Positions 51,337-60,626 of a stretch of 64,000 bases of DNA are shown in pieces. How positions within the stretch are numbered: the stretch's first letter is position 1; each line of letters begins with the position of its first letter. The position numbers were made by a program, and so were the translations under genes. The DNA is from Paenibacillus rigui (GTDB lineage Bacteria; Bacillota; Bacilli; Paenibacillales; NBRC-103111): NCBI RefSeq assembly GCF_002234615.1, contig NZ_NMQW01000037.1, forward strand, positions 62,001-126,000, read 5' to 3'. A model generated the notes under the pieces. It was not told the DNA's origin and searched no databases. It saw only the letters and a list, made by a program, of their open reading frames with translations.

Positions 51337-53778
51337 TTGATCAAAAAAGTGTTAAGCAGTTTAGCAATAGGAAGTCTGCTGGTGACTTCAACTTTCATTG
51401 ATGCAGGCGGCAAAGCAGAGGCAGCGGTGGTTAATGCGATACCTAACACAACCAAGGTAGAGAAAAGCTATGATAACAGCTTTTTGTCGGTTCCTGGGTA
51501 TGCATCTATAGGAGTGAAAGATCGAAGCAGTTATGTTGGAACCTCTTATTATCGTACAGTCGGCAATGGAAGAGAGTTTTTACAGGCCATCAAGGATGCG
51601 AGTAATGGAACAGTAAAAGTTATTGAAGTTACAAATGATATAAATTTAGGTTGGACGGAGCTAGCTCTAAATTCAACAGAAGCTTCAACTTATAGCTTTA
51701 TTACCAAGTATCCGGATCCATCGAATGGATTTACGAATCCTCTGTTAATCGCTTCCGGAGTCTCTAAATTAAGCATGTCCAATATTGATGGCTTGACCAT
51801 TTTTTCGACTTCAGGCAAGACCATTAAACATGCTGAATTAAAATTGCAGGCTTCGGCAAATGATATCGTTATAAGAAATCTCAATTTTGATGAAATGTGG
51901 CAATGGGATGACTCGGGACAGCATAAAGAGGTAGGCTGGACCTTTATTAAGGTAAACGGAGCAAACAACGTATGGATTGACCACTGTAAGTTTTCAATGG
52001 GCGCAGATGGAATGATTGATCTGGAAAATGGCGCCTCCAATGTTACACTTTCTTGGAATGAATTCGGATTAGCCGCTAATCTAAATCCTGCTGCGACGAG
52101 CTCTATTTACAATTCAATCGATTTTATGGAGCAAAAATATGCAGCAGGCACATTGGACCCGTCAACCAGCATTTATTACAAAATGAGAAATGAAGGCGCT
52201 ACCAAAAATCAAATTATGGCCTATGCAGCATACCACGCTAAAACTCATTTGGTGGGCTCCGGTGATAAGGATTATACGAACTATGTTGGTTCGAATGGAA
52301 TCGAGGTTAAAGATGGAAATCAACGTATAAAATTAACTATGGCGTATAATCATTATACAAATACAGGATCGCGTTTGCCAATGATTCGTCAAGGCGTAGG
52401 GCATTTATTTAACAATTATTTTGATGGTTCTACTCACCAGAATGCGACTAGCAGTGTTACCTCGATCAACAAATATGGCGGAGATAAATTGCAACGGGGG
52501 ATGGATGCTAGAAATGGAGCATCTATCGCGGCAGATACTAACGTATATAATGCTGTTAATGAGCCGATCATCGGTACAGAGCGACAAGGTGATGATATAT
52601 CGAATATGAATGCACCGTTCAATGTTTTGTTTCAAAATGCGATGAACCACAGCTTGATTGTAAATTCAACGGTAACAAATAAAAACGGAACCTATACAGG
52701 CAGCAGCTGGGATAATAACGGCAATAATTTGTTTACCCAGGGTTATACTTGGTATGATAAATCAACGATTGGGAATTGGGCGTGGTCCTCGCATATCGTT
52801 GGGGTAGAAAATATGAGTAAATCGAACCCGCCAACTTCGCCCCCCTTTACATTCACATATGGGTACAACGAGCAATTGCCTTATGCATATCAAACCTTTC
52901 CTTTATCCAGTGTCGTATCTACAGTAAACCAATACGCAGGCGTGTCCAAAATTACTTTGAGTGCCGCAGATTGGTTAAAAACAACTTATGGATATTTCAA
53001 TGCCTATGCGACGATCGAAGCCGAAAGCTATTCCAGCATGTCGGGTATACAAAAAGAAGCAAGCTCTGAGGGCGGCCAAAACGTCGGATTTATTGAAAAT
53101 GGTGACTATCTTGCATTTAACAATGTGAACTTTGGAGCAACGGGACCTACAAAATTGGATGCTAGAATTGCGTCAGGAGCGGGAGGAAGCATCGAGATTA
53201 GACTGGATAGCCTCACTGGGACTCTGATAGGAACTTGTGCGGTAACGGCAACCGGCGGCTTTCAGAATTGGGCTACGCAATCTTGTGCAGTCAACGGAAG
53301 CAGTGTCACAGGATCGCATAATGTATATCTGAAGTTTACGGGCGGAAGCGGGTATTTATTCAATGTGAACTGGCTCAAATTTACGAATGGGATCGATCCC
53401 TATGCGACAATTGAAGCAGAGAACTACACCAGCATGTCAGGTGTGCAAAGCGAGGCAAGCTCTGAGGGCGGCCAGAACGTAGGCTATATTCAAAATGGAG
53501 ACTATCTTGTATTTAATCATGTGAACTTTGGGACTGCAGATCCATCCAAATTTGATGCAAGGGTTGCAACGACAGCGGGAGGAAATATTGAAATTCGACT
53601 CGACAGCCTTAATGGATCCCTAATTGGCACTTGCGCGGTAACGAGTACCGGCGGGTGGCAGACTTATACAACGCAATCATGTGCAATCAGCGATGTCTCG
53701 GGAATGCACGATGTATATTTGAAGTTTACAGGAGGAAGCGGGTATTTATTCAATTTCAATTGGTTTAAGTTCTCATAA
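51337..53778 (+). CDS. Secreted pectate lyase (PL1) with two CBM6 modules
   Basis: An 813-residue secreted enzyme. Residues 1-30 are a signal peptide (KK, hydrophobic core, GKAEAA). The PL1-type beta-helix pectate lyase domain covers about 45-545, with VWIDHCKFSMGADGMIDL and the MAYNHYTNTGSRLPMIRQG core. Two CBM6-like modules of about 125 residues follow (about 557-688 and 689-813), each starting ATIEAE.Y.SMSG and ending GGSGYLFN.NW.KF. It should cleave de-esterified homogalacturonan by Ca-dependent beta-elimination. The start is TTG at 51337 with GAGGAGGG eight bases upstream. Together with the PL11 gene at the window start it marks a pectin-degrading organism. Confidence 0.9.
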   Translation: MIKKVLSSLAIGSLLVTSTFIDAGGKAEAAVVNAIPNTTKVEKSYDNSFLSVPGYASIGVKDRSSYVGTSYYRTVGNGREFLQAIKDASNGTVKVIEVTNDINLGWTELALNSTEASTYSFITKYPDPSNGFTNPLLIASGVSKLSMSNIDGLTIFSTSGKTIKHAELKLQASANDIVIRNLNFDEMWQWDDSGQHKEVGWTFIKVNGANNVWIDHCKFSMGADGMIDLENGASNVTLSWNEFGLAANLNPAATSSIYNSIDFMEQKYAAGTLDPSTSIYYKMRNEGATKNQIMAYAAYHAKTHLVGSGDKDYTNYVGSNGIEVKDGNQRIKLTMAYNHYTNTGSRLPMIRQGVGHLFNNYFDGSTHQNATSSVTSINKYGGDKLQRGMDARNGASIAADTNVYNAVNEPIIGTERQGDDISNMNAPFNVLFQNAMNHSLIVNSTVTNKNGTYTGSSWDNNGNNLFTQGYTWYDKSTIGNWAWSSHIVGVENMSKSNPPTSPPFTFTYGYNEQLPYAYQTFPLSSVVSTVNQYAGVSKITLSAADWLKTTYGYFNAYATIEAESYSSMSGIQKEASSEGGQNVGFIENGDYLAFNNVNFGATGPTKLDARIASGAGGSIEIRLDSLTGTLIGTCAVTATGGFQNWATQSCAVNGSSVTGSHNVYLKFTGGSGYLFNVNWLKFTNGIDPYATIEAENYTSMSGVQSEASSEGGQNVGYIQNGDYLVFNHVNFGTADPSKFDARVATTAGGNIEIRLDSLNGSLIGTCAVTSTGGWQTYTTQSCAISDVSGMHDVYLKFTGGSGYLFNFNWFKFS
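53005..53775 (+). repeat. Tandem CBM6-coding duplication
   Basis: Two in-frame copies of about 390 bases, period 396, encoding the two CBM6 modules; several stretches are nearly identical at the DNA level, pointing to internal duplication. Confidence 0.85.
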
Positions 53779-53803
53779 TTATTAAATTAACCGTTTTAGT
53801 ATA

Positions 53804-53848
53804 AAAAAGCGGCAGTCTTGGGCTCACGTCCATGACTGCCGCTTTTTC
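53804..53848. terminator. Intrinsic terminator after the pectate lyase
   Basis: Perfect 14-base arms AAAAAGCGGCAGTC and GACTGCCGCTTTTT with a 16-base loop. Confidence 0.9.
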
Positions 53849-54039
53849 CTGCTCTGATCTTTTTTACTCATTGATTTTTCTTCTTGGTGCACAAAGCGTT
53901 CGGACTGTACCATGTCATCCTCCGAGTATTAGATTTTATCATCCTAATCGATTATCATTAGAGCATATAACCTTTCGACTGGCGTCGAGGCTCTAAGCAG
54001 TTTAGAAACTACACTACTCAAAAGAGAGGACATAACCAT

Positions 54040-55089
54040 ATGTCGGATACGCAAAAAATAAAACTGACGTCTTATTCTACCAAGGGAGGCTGTGGCTGCA
54101 AAATCGGGCCGGGTGAGCTATCCCAGGTAATTCGCTCTCTGCCGTCGGCTATGCCGGACCCGAACCTGCTCGTCGGTATCGATACAAGCGATGACGCAGG
54201 AGTATACAAGCTAAGCGATGACCTCGCGATCGTCCAAACGGTCGATTTTTTCACACCCATTGTTGATGATCCCTATGCTTTCGGACAAGTTGCCGCTGCT
54301 AACGCGATCAGCGATATATATGCCATGGGCGGCAGACCGCTAACGGCCCTTAATATCGTGGCATTCCCCATACGCACTCTTGATAAGCAGGTGCTCGCGG
54401 ATATTTTGCGCGGAGCGGGAGACAAGATGAGAGAAGCGGGCATTACGCTGGTGGGCGGCCATTCCATAGATGACAATGAGCCAAAGTTTGGGCTTGCCGT
54501 TACCGGCCTTATTCATCCGGATAAGGTACGTACAAATGCAGGAGCTGTCCCGGGAGACAAATTGATTTTGACAAAGCCTATCGGGGTAGGAATTTTGACG
54601 ACGTCCATCAAGAAGGACAAGCTGTCAGAAGAAGAGGTGCAGCGGGTAACCCATGTTATGGCGACCCTTAACAAGGTAGCTGCCGAGACCATGGAGCCTT
54701 ACGATGTGCATGCTTGTACGGATGTGACAGGCTTTGGTCTTATGGGGCATTCGCTTGAAATGGCCAAAGGAAGCGGTGTGGGAATCCGCATTATTGCCTC
54801 AGATGTACCTGTACTGCCAAGAGTAAGGCAGCTTGCGGAGGAAGGCTTTGTTCCCGGAGGTACCAAAAATAACTTCGCCCATGTCCAGGATTCAATAACA
54901 TTCCCGGAGTCATTGGATCAGATCGGGCAATGGATTTTGTGTGATGCCGTAACCTCGGGAGGTCTTCTTATCTCGGTTGATGGGGGTCAAGCTGAAGAAC
55001 TGCTAAACAAGCTTCAACAATCGGGAGTCGAAGCAAGCATAATCGGCGAAACGACAGCTGACCACCCCGGGCACATTGTTGTTCTTTAA
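54040..55089 (+). CDS. selD: Selenide, water dikinase (selenophosphate synthase)
   Basis: A 349-residue SelD that makes selenophosphate from selenide and ATP. The N-terminal active-site loop is GGCGCKIGP with Cys18 in the position that is Sec in some homologs, and Lys21. Also present are DDAGVYKL, VQTVDFFTPIVDDPYAFG, and CTDVTGFGLMGHSLEMA. AGAGAGGAC precedes the ATG. The next gene is selU, so the selenophosphate is probably used for tRNA 2-selenouridine; no selA or selB is in the window. Confidence 0.96.
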   Translation: MSDTQKIKLTSYSTKGGCGCKIGPGELSQVIRSLPSAMPDPNLLVGIDTSDDAGVYKLSDDLAIVQTVDFFTPIVDDPYAFGQVAAANAISDIYAMGGRPLTALNIVAFPIRTLDKQVLADILRGAGDKMREAGITLVGGHSIDDNEPKFGLAVTGLIHPDKVRTNAGAVPGDKLILTKPIGVGILTTSIKKDKLSEEEVQRVTHVMATLNKVAAETMEPYDVHACTDVTGFGLMGHSLEMAKGSGVGIRIIASDVPVLPRVRQLAEEGFVPGGTKNNFAHVQDSITFPESLDQIGQWILCDAVTSGGLLISVDGGQAEELLNKLQQSGVEASIIGETTADHPGHIVVL

Positions 55090-55122
55090 GTCCTAACTTT
55101 AAGAGTATAAGGAGCGGTTCTT

Positions 55123-56160
55123 TTGTTTCAGGATATCACCATAGATGAATTATTGGCGCTTAGGGAAAAAAAAGAAATCGTGATGATTGATGTGCGATCT
55201 CCATCGGAGTATGCGGATTCGACAATTCCGGGCAGCCTGAATATTCCGCTTTTTGACGATGCGGAGCGCGCAGAGGTCGGTACCATTTACAAGCAGGTCA
55301 GTGTTCAAGCAGCTAAGGATAGAGGTCTGGAGATTTTCTCAGCCAAGCTTCCGGCTTTTATCAAGACGTTCGAGCAAATTAAAGAGCCCAAAGCGGTGTT
55401 CTGCTGGCGCGGCGGTATGCGTAGTAAAACAACAGCAACGGTACTTAGTTTAATGGGCATACCGGCTTACCGTTTAACAGGAGGCTTTCGAACCTACCGC
55501 AGGTGGGTTGTTGAGACACTCGGTCAGCTTGAGTTCAAACCGCAGGTTATCGTTATCCTGGGCCATACAGGCACTGGCAAAACCTCGATTCTTAGACAGC
55601 TTCAAAATGAGGGATATCCGGTTCTGGATCTTGAAGGAATGGCTGGACATCGGGGCTCCATATTTGGTCAAGTAGGACTGAAGGCGAACAATCAGAAAAC
55701 GTTTGAATCTCTTCTTATTACGGATCTGCTAAAACTGCAGCAGTCGCACTACGTGCTATTGGAGGGAGAAAGCAAGCGAATCGGCAAAGTCGTGCTGCCA
55801 GAAATGGTTGTGGATAAAAAGGAAGCGGCCACCCAACTTTTTATTCGATTGCCTATTCACGAGCGTATTCGTCATATTGTCGAAGAGTATCGGCCGTCGG
55901 AGCACAAGCAAGAGTTAATCAACGCATTCAACAAGATCAAAAACCGTATCCACACCCCCGTAGCTAAAGAAATCATGATAAGCCTGGAGGAGGATCAATT
56001 TGAACAGGCAGTCAAGCTTCTATTGGAGCATTACTATGATCCGCGCTACGAGCATGCTATGAAGCAGTATGAGCACGAGAGAATTATTATAGATGCGAGT
56101 ACAGTCACTGAAGCGGTGCAAGCCGTTAAAGATTACTTATCCCAAACAAGCAGCTGCTAA
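55123..56160 (+). CDS. selU: tRNA 2-selenouridine synthase
   Basis: A 345-residue SelU/MnmH. The N-terminal rhodanese domain has IDVRSPSEYADSTIPGS and the active Cys94 in VFCWRGGMRSKT. The C-terminal P-loop domain has GHTGTGKTSIL (about 147). The enzyme replaces sulfur with selenium at the wobble 2-thiouridine of certain tRNAs via a geranylated intermediate, using selenophosphate from SelD. The start is TTG at 55123 behind AAGGAGCGG; 33 bases after selD. Confidence 0.95.
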   Translation: MFQDITIDELLALREKKEIVMIDVRSPSEYADSTIPGSLNIPLFDDAERAEVGTIYKQVSVQAAKDRGLEIFSAKLPAFIKTFEQIKEPKAVFCWRGGMRSKTTATVLSLMGIPAYRLTGGFRTYRRWVVETLGQLEFKPQVIVILGHTGTGKTSILRQLQNEGYPVLDLEGMAGHRGSIFGQVGLKANNQKTFESLLITDLLKLQQSHYVLLEGESKRIGKVVLPEMVVDKKEAATQLFIRLPIHERIRHIVEEYRPSEHKQELINAFNKIKNRIHTPVAKEIMISLEEDQFEQAVKLLLEHYYDPRYEHAMKQYEHERIIIDASTVTEAVQAVKDYLSQTSSC

Positions 56161-56183
56161 TCGGATATTCAGATTATTTAAAG

Positions 56184-56214
56184 AAACCTTAGAGCATGTT
56201 CTAAGGTTTTTTTA
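56184..56214 (+). terminator. Terminator of selD-selU
   Basis: Arms AAACCTTAG and CTAAGGTTT followed by T7. Confidence 0.85.
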
Positions 56215-56269
56215 TTTACCGGGAAAAGCGCATCCATCTTCAGTGGTTTGGGGCCAGATGGGGCATAAC

Positions 56270-57205
56270 TCAACCATGTACATTGGAGCTCGCATTCGAA
56301 CCGCGAAGACTTTCAACGTCCACCATCGGTGGCCGTCCGTACATCCGGGCATATTCCCTGCTGAATTGAGACGGGCTCTCATAGCCTACACGGAAGGCCG
56401 CATCGGAGGCTTGCACGGTTTCCGTCAGCATTAAGCGCCGGGCTTCTTGCAGCCGAACCGTTTTCTGATATTGCAACGGGCTCATCGCCGTGACGCGCTT
56501 AAAATGCTTATGAAACGCCGACGCGCTCATGTTCACGGACTTTGCAAGCTGCTCGATCCCGATCGGACGGTTGTATTCGCGGTTAATCAACTGGATCGCT
56601 TGTGCAATGTTGTGTGCATGGCTGCCGATGATCGCGAATTGATGGATGACTGCGCCTTGTTCGCCTTGAAGCACTCGATATAGTATTTCGCGGATGATGA
56701 GCGGCGCCAGAACCGGAACGTCCTCAGGCGTATGAAGCAGCTCCAGAAGGCGCACGATGGCCTCGAGTAATGGGAAGGACGTACGATTCACGGTTATGCC
56801 TCGACAGGCTTCCGCGGGAACGGAATCGGAACGATTCGTCTCCTTCACAATGTCCAGAATGACATCTGCGTCGAAACTCAGCTTCAGGCTTAAATACGGA
56901 ATCTCGGGCGAAGCTTCGATGATTCTGCCGAGGATCGGCAATTCTACAGACGTGACCAGGTACGTCGAGGGATCGTACCGGTAGGTTTCATCGGCAAGGG
57001 TGGCTGTTTTTGCCCCTTGCGCCACGACGCAAATGGAAGGCTTATATACCGATTCCATCGGCTCAGAGCAATGTGTTGCATGCATAAGCGCTAAAGAAGG
57101 CACAGGTGTCCGATGTGTTCCGCTCGACGGAGCATGGCGACGTATCAAGCGTGCCAATTGCTGCAAGGCTTGCTCTATACGGAGTGATTCATTCTCAGTG
57201 TCCAT
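56270..57205 (-). CDS. AraC family regulator (AraC_N type)
   Basis: A 311-residue regulator with the AraC_N-type N-terminal domain (SVYKPSICVVAQGAKTATLADETYRYDPSTYLV pattern, about 55-90) and a C-terminal double HTH (IEQLAKSVNMSASAFHKHFK and ASDAAFRVGYESPSQFSREYARMYG). Divergent from the SDR gene with about 180 bases between, a common arrangement in which the regulator controls a dehydrogenase. AAAGGAG lies before the ATG. Confidence 0.88.
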   Translation of the reverse strand: MDTENESLRIEQALQQLARLIRRHAPSSGTHRTPVPSLALMHATHCSEPMESVYKPSICVVAQGAKTATLADETYRYDPSTYLVTSVELPILGRIIEASPEIPYLSLKLSFDADVILDIVKETNRSDSVPAEACRGITVNRTSFPLLEAIVRLLELLHTPEDVPVLAPLIIREILYRVLQGEQGAVIHQFAIIGSHAHNIAQAIQLINREYNRPIGIEQLAKSVNMSASAFHKHFKRVTAMSPLQYQKTVRLQEARRLMLTETVQASDAAFRVGYESPSQFSREYARMYGRPPMVDVESLRGSNASSNVHG

Positions 57206-57384
57206 GATTACCGGCTCCTTTCCGAGAAATCTCGTTTGCTTTTATAATAGCGTGAACGAAGAGAATTAGGCAAGGATCGAACAGGTACGTTCTAACGGGT
57301 TGCTAGAGACATTGATTATAATGAATTCGTAAGGTTGAACCGGATGACCGGTCGGCTAACATGCAGATAAAGGAGAGATTAGAA

Positions 57385-58122
57385 ATGAGCTTGAATGGAA
57401 AAGTAGCTATTGTCACCGGGGCATCACGAGGGATCGGACGGCAAGTAGCCATCCAACTGGCACAATCCGGAGCGAAGGTGGTCGTTAATTATTCATCAAA
57501 TCCGGTGAATGCGGATGAGGTTGTTAAAACGATCGAACAAACCGGCGGCGAAGCGGCAGCAATCCGTGCCGACGTAAGTAAGGTGAACGAAGTCGAAGCG
57601 CTATTCCTGGAAACGCTCGAGCGATTCGGGCGCGTGGACATTCTTGTCAATAATGCCGGCATTATGGAATGTACGGCTATCGCAGATGTGACGGAGGAGT
57701 TATTTGATCGACAATTCGCTATCAATGTGAAAGGGACCTATTTTGCTTGTCAACAAGCGATGAAACATATGGCAAAAGAGGGAACGATCATCAACTTCTC
57801 AACCTCTATATCGGGAGCGATGCTTCCGACATACAGCGTCTATGCCGCAACGAAAGGTGCTGTCGAGCAGTTGACCCGCCAATTGGCAAAGGAGTTCGGT
57901 CCCAAGGACATCATCATCAATTGCATCTCGCCCGGGCAGGTATCGACCGAGTTATTTTTGAATGGAAAATCACAAGAGCTGGTTGATTCGTACCGCCGCA
58001 TGAATGCATTTGGACGGCTTGGCGAACCCGAGGACATCGCGAACGTGATCGAGCTGCTTGTCAGCGACAAAGCCCGTTGGATAACAGGACAGACGATTCG
58101 CGTAAACGGCGGATTCAACTGA
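57385..58122 (+). CDS. Short-chain dehydrogenase/reductase
   Basis: A 245-residue classical SDR. NAD(P) loop TGASRGIGRQVA, NNAGIM, catalytic Ser in NFSTSISG and Tyr/Lys in YAATKGAVEQL, then SPGQVSTELF. Substrate unknown (3-ketoacyl- or sugar-alcohol-type). The ATG at 57385 follows AAAGGAGAG; the frame is open to 57361 without a site. Confidence 0.9.
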   Translation: MSLNGKVAIVTGASRGIGRQVAIQLAQSGAKVVVNYSSNPVNADEVVKTIEQTGGEAAAIRADVSKVNEVEALFLETLERFGRVDILVNNAGIMECTAIADVTEELFDRQFAINVKGTYFACQQAMKHMAKEGTIINFSTSISGAMLPTYSVYAATKGAVEQLTRQLAKEFGPKDIIINCISPGQVSTELFLNGKSQELVDSYRRMNAFGRLGEPEDIANVIELLVSDKARWITGQTIRVNGGFN

Positions 58123-58162
58123 ATATATTCAACTGATCCCATTTCTGAATAAATTAAGAAGC

Positions 58163-58198
58163 TTGACATTGGTTTGACGTCAAACTATAATTCGATTA
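58163..58198 (+). promoter_or_regulatory. Consensus promoter with an embedded MarR-type palindrome
   Basis: TTGACA (58163-58168), 17-base spacer and TATAAT (58186-58191), all consensus. The spacer contains the perfect 14-base palindrome GTTTGACGTCAAAC (58172-58185). Transcription is expected to start at about 58198, the A of the MarR ATG. Repressor binding in the spacer would exclude polymerase. Confidence 0.85.
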
Positions 58199-58620
58199 TG
58201 GAAACTAGAGATATTATTTCATTAATCTCCAAAATTAGAGAGAAAGTTAATCGATTCATTGTAGCAGAGATGGGGAAGCATGGAATCGACGGTATCGGTA
58301 CTTCGCATGGTGATATCATCTATGCGCTGTTCAAGAAGCCCAGACTCACTATGGCGGACATTTCCAAAAGCATTCGTAAGGATAAATCTACAGTCACCGC
58401 ACTTGTCGACAAGCTAGTCCGGCTCGGGTACGTGACGAAGGAAAGGGACAGAGAGGACACGAGGATTGTTTATGTTGCTTTAACCGATAAGGGGAGCGAA
58501 CTGAAGCCGATCTTTGAATCCATTTCTAAAGAAATGCTAGACCTGTTTTATCTCAATATCTCAGAAAAAGAAAAGGAAGAGCTGCTTCACGTTTTAAAAA
58601 AAATTTACAGCAACTTCTAA
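58198..58620 (+). CDS. MarR family transcriptional regulator
   Basis: A 140-residue winged-helix regulator with recognition segment MADISKSIRKDKSTVTALVDKLVRLG (about 57-82) and wing RDREDTRIVYVAL. The ATG at 58198 coincides with the predicted transcription start and has no ribosome binding site, so the mRNA may be leaderless; the longer frame from 58174 begins inside the promoter spacer and cannot be right if this promoter is used. It likely represses itself and the hydrolase downstream through TTTGA-TCAAA palindromes. Confidence 0.88.
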   Translation: METRDIISLISKIREKVNRFIVAEMGKHGIDGIGTSHGDIIYALFKKPRLTMADISKSIRKDKSTVTALVDKLVRLGYVTKERDREDTRIVYVALTDKGSELKPIFESISKEMLDLFYLNISEKEKEELLHVLKKIYSNF

Positions 58621-58635
58621 TTTTTTTTCAGTAAA

Positions 58636-58653
58636 TAGTTTGATATCAAATCA
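58636..58653 (+). promoter_or_regulatory. Second MarR-type palindrome before the hydrolase
   Basis: TTTGATATCAAA (perfect 12-base palindrome within GTTTGATATCAAATC) matches the outer bases of the palindrome in the MarR promoter. It lies between the MarR stop and the hydrolase start. Confidence 0.65.
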
Positions 58654-58674
58654 AATGGGAGGGAGGAAATCATC

Positions 58675-59520
58675 ATGAGAGATTTTACGAAAGAATTACC
58701 CGCACATACGGAGAAGTACATGGGGGAAAACGATTTATTTGTGGAGATTTTCGAAGGGGAGAGCACCTCGGTGGCGGTTGAGCAAAGACCCCCTTTGCTA
58801 TTTATTCACGGGGCCTTCTCGGGCAGCTGGATGTGGAGCAAATACATACCTCACTTTATTCGCGAAGGGTGGAAGTGCTATGTCATGAACTTGAGAAGCC
58901 ACTACAAAAGCCGGCTGCTGGATATGACGAGAATTACTTTCGAGGATTATTTGGAGGATATTAAGGAGGTTATCGCTGAGTGCGGTGTTCCGCCGATTCT
59001 TATCGGATTTAGCATGGGAGGTATCTTGAGCCAGAAGCTGGCTGAAACCACTGAAGTGGCCGGACTGGTGTTGATTGATTCAGTCATAAGCAAGGAAGTC
59101 TTTGATCTCGTTCCCTACAAGGAATTGGAACAGCTCACACGTGAACTCCTCGTTCCTGCCCCAGCGCGTGAAGAGCTTTCAAGCATTGATGAAACGCCAG
59201 CTGAGATTGCATTTCAAAAAAAGTATCTGACAATGGAATCATCCAAGGCATTTAACGCTTTTGTTTTTTCCTTCGAATCCAAAGGGATCTCAATAGACAG
59301 CAGTTCAATTTCTTGCCCATGCCTGGTGATCAAGGCAGTAAATAGTGATGAGGACGACCGCCGGGGCCGGGTGACAGCGGAGCAACTCCGCGGCGAATAT
59401 AAAGGCCTGTGGCATACAACCCATACGGGTGTGCTCGTGGGGCAAAGATATCGGGAGGCGGTAGATACAATTATGGATTGGTTAAACAAACATTCAAATG
59501 GGCACCCCATAGAAAGTTAA
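58675..59520 (+). CDS. Alpha/beta hydrolase
   Basis: A 281-residue alpha/beta hydrolase. Oxyanion motif FIHGAFSGSWMW, nucleophile Ser in IGFSMGGILS, then LVLIDSV. The catalytic His should be in the C-terminal HTTHTGVLVG. No signal peptide, so cytosolic. Substrate unknown; esterase or lactonase action is likely. GGGAGGGAGG precedes the ATG. Probably controlled by the MarR protein upstream. Confidence 0.88.
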   Translation: MRDFTKELPAHTEKYMGENDLFVEIFEGESTSVAVEQRPPLLFIHGAFSGSWMWSKYIPHFIREGWKCYVMNLRSHYKSRLLDMTRITFEDYLEDIKEVIAECGVPPILIGFSMGGILSQKLAETTEVAGLVLIDSVISKEVFDLVPYKELEQLTRELLVPAPAREELSSIDETPAEIAFQKKYLTMESSKAFNAFVFSFESKGISIDSSSISCPCLVIKAVNSDEDDRRGRVTAEQLRGEYKGLWHTTHTGVLVGQRYREAVDTIMDWLNKHSNGHPIES

Positions 59521-59624
59521 AATCATAAAAATTTATGACAAGATATTAAACTTTTTCCCTCTCTGTTTCGTCAAATACTTACAGTAAATGATGTGAAATG
59601 TGCAGATGGAGGAAGGTTATTGCT

Positions 59625-60509
59625 ATGTTAGCGCGTTTTTTGGCGGAACGCAAACAGCATTGGATGCTTGGCATCGGCTTATGCGGTATGCTGAGCTTGA
59701 CGTTTACTTATTATTCATTGACGGGAACGGGAAATTCTACATTAATCAGTTTCAAAGAGCCTCATAAGGAACCTGTATCGGCCGGCTCGTCCCATATTAA
59801 TGCATCGACTTCCATGTCTGCTGAGCCGCCTTCATTGGAAGTTAATCATTCCGGATCCGCCTCAGTAGCCCAGACAGAGCTGGGTCCCAAGCTGGAACCA
59901 CTGCGGAGCACGCCTCCAATGGCTTCAAAGCAAGTGGCACTGACCTTTGACGATGGTCCGGATAACAAGTACACACCTCAAATTTTAGATATTTTAAAGC
60001 AGAACGACGTCAAGGCGACCTTTTTTGTTGTCGGCAACCAAGCCAGCAAGCATCCTGACGTTCTGAAGAGGATTCACGACGAAGGCCATGCCATCGGGAA
60101 CCATTCCTGGGATCATGCAAATTTAAGTAAGCTGTCTGCTTCACAAATTGAAAAAGAGCTGAAGGAAACCGATCAGTTGGTTTTGAGGACGATCGGTGTG
60201 ACCCCTGACCTGGTAAGGGCGCCGTACGGAGCCATTTCTGCATCAGTGAAGGAAGAGGTCTCCCGTTCTGGACGCCCTTTAATCGGGTGGAACGTGGATC
60301 CTCAGGATTGGGCAGGCACTTCTGCAGAGGATATGATGCAAAATATCCAATCCCATGTCAAAGCAGACAGTATCATTTTGCTGCATAGCTTTGGCGGTCG
60401 GCACGGGAAGCTGGATAATACAGTTAAAGCACTTCCCGCTATCATTGCATACCTGAGGGGAGAAGGCTTCCAATTGGTTACCGTCCCGGATATGAAACAT
60501 ATTCGATAA
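59625..60509 (+). CDS. Polysaccharide deacetylase (NodB domain), membrane-anchored
   Basis: A 294-residue enzyme with a signal anchor (about 14-35), a Ser/Pro/Glu-rich stalk (about 40-95) and a NodB deacetylase domain (about 100-290). Metal and catalytic motifs: TFDDGPDNKYT, GNHSWDHANLS (His-x3-His) and RAPYGA. It probably removes N-acetyl groups from peptidoglycan or another cell-wall glycan outside the membrane. The ATG at 59625 follows GGAGGAAGG; the longer frame from 59598 has no site. Confidence 0.9.
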   Translation: MLARFLAERKQHWMLGIGLCGMLSLTFTYYSLTGTGNSTLISFKEPHKEPVSAGSSHINASTSMSAEPPSLEVNHSGSASVAQTELGPKLEPLRSTPPMASKQVALTFDDGPDNKYTPQILDILKQNDVKATFFVVGNQASKHPDVLKRIHDEGHAIGNHSWDHANLSKLSASQIEKELKETDQLVLRTIGVTPDLVRAPYGAISASVKEEVSRSGRPLIGWNVDPQDWAGTSAEDMMQNIQSHVKADSIILLHSFGGRHGKLDNTVKALPAIIAYLRGEGFQLVTVPDMKHIR

Positions 60510-60626
60510 ACTGCAAGACTGCTGACACTATGAGTCTGTTGTAAAAGTACATATTTGGAAGATATGTTGATAACCTATTTAAACACCGCAATGAGGGTCG
60601 ATCGTCAAATAATAGAGGTGGCAGTG

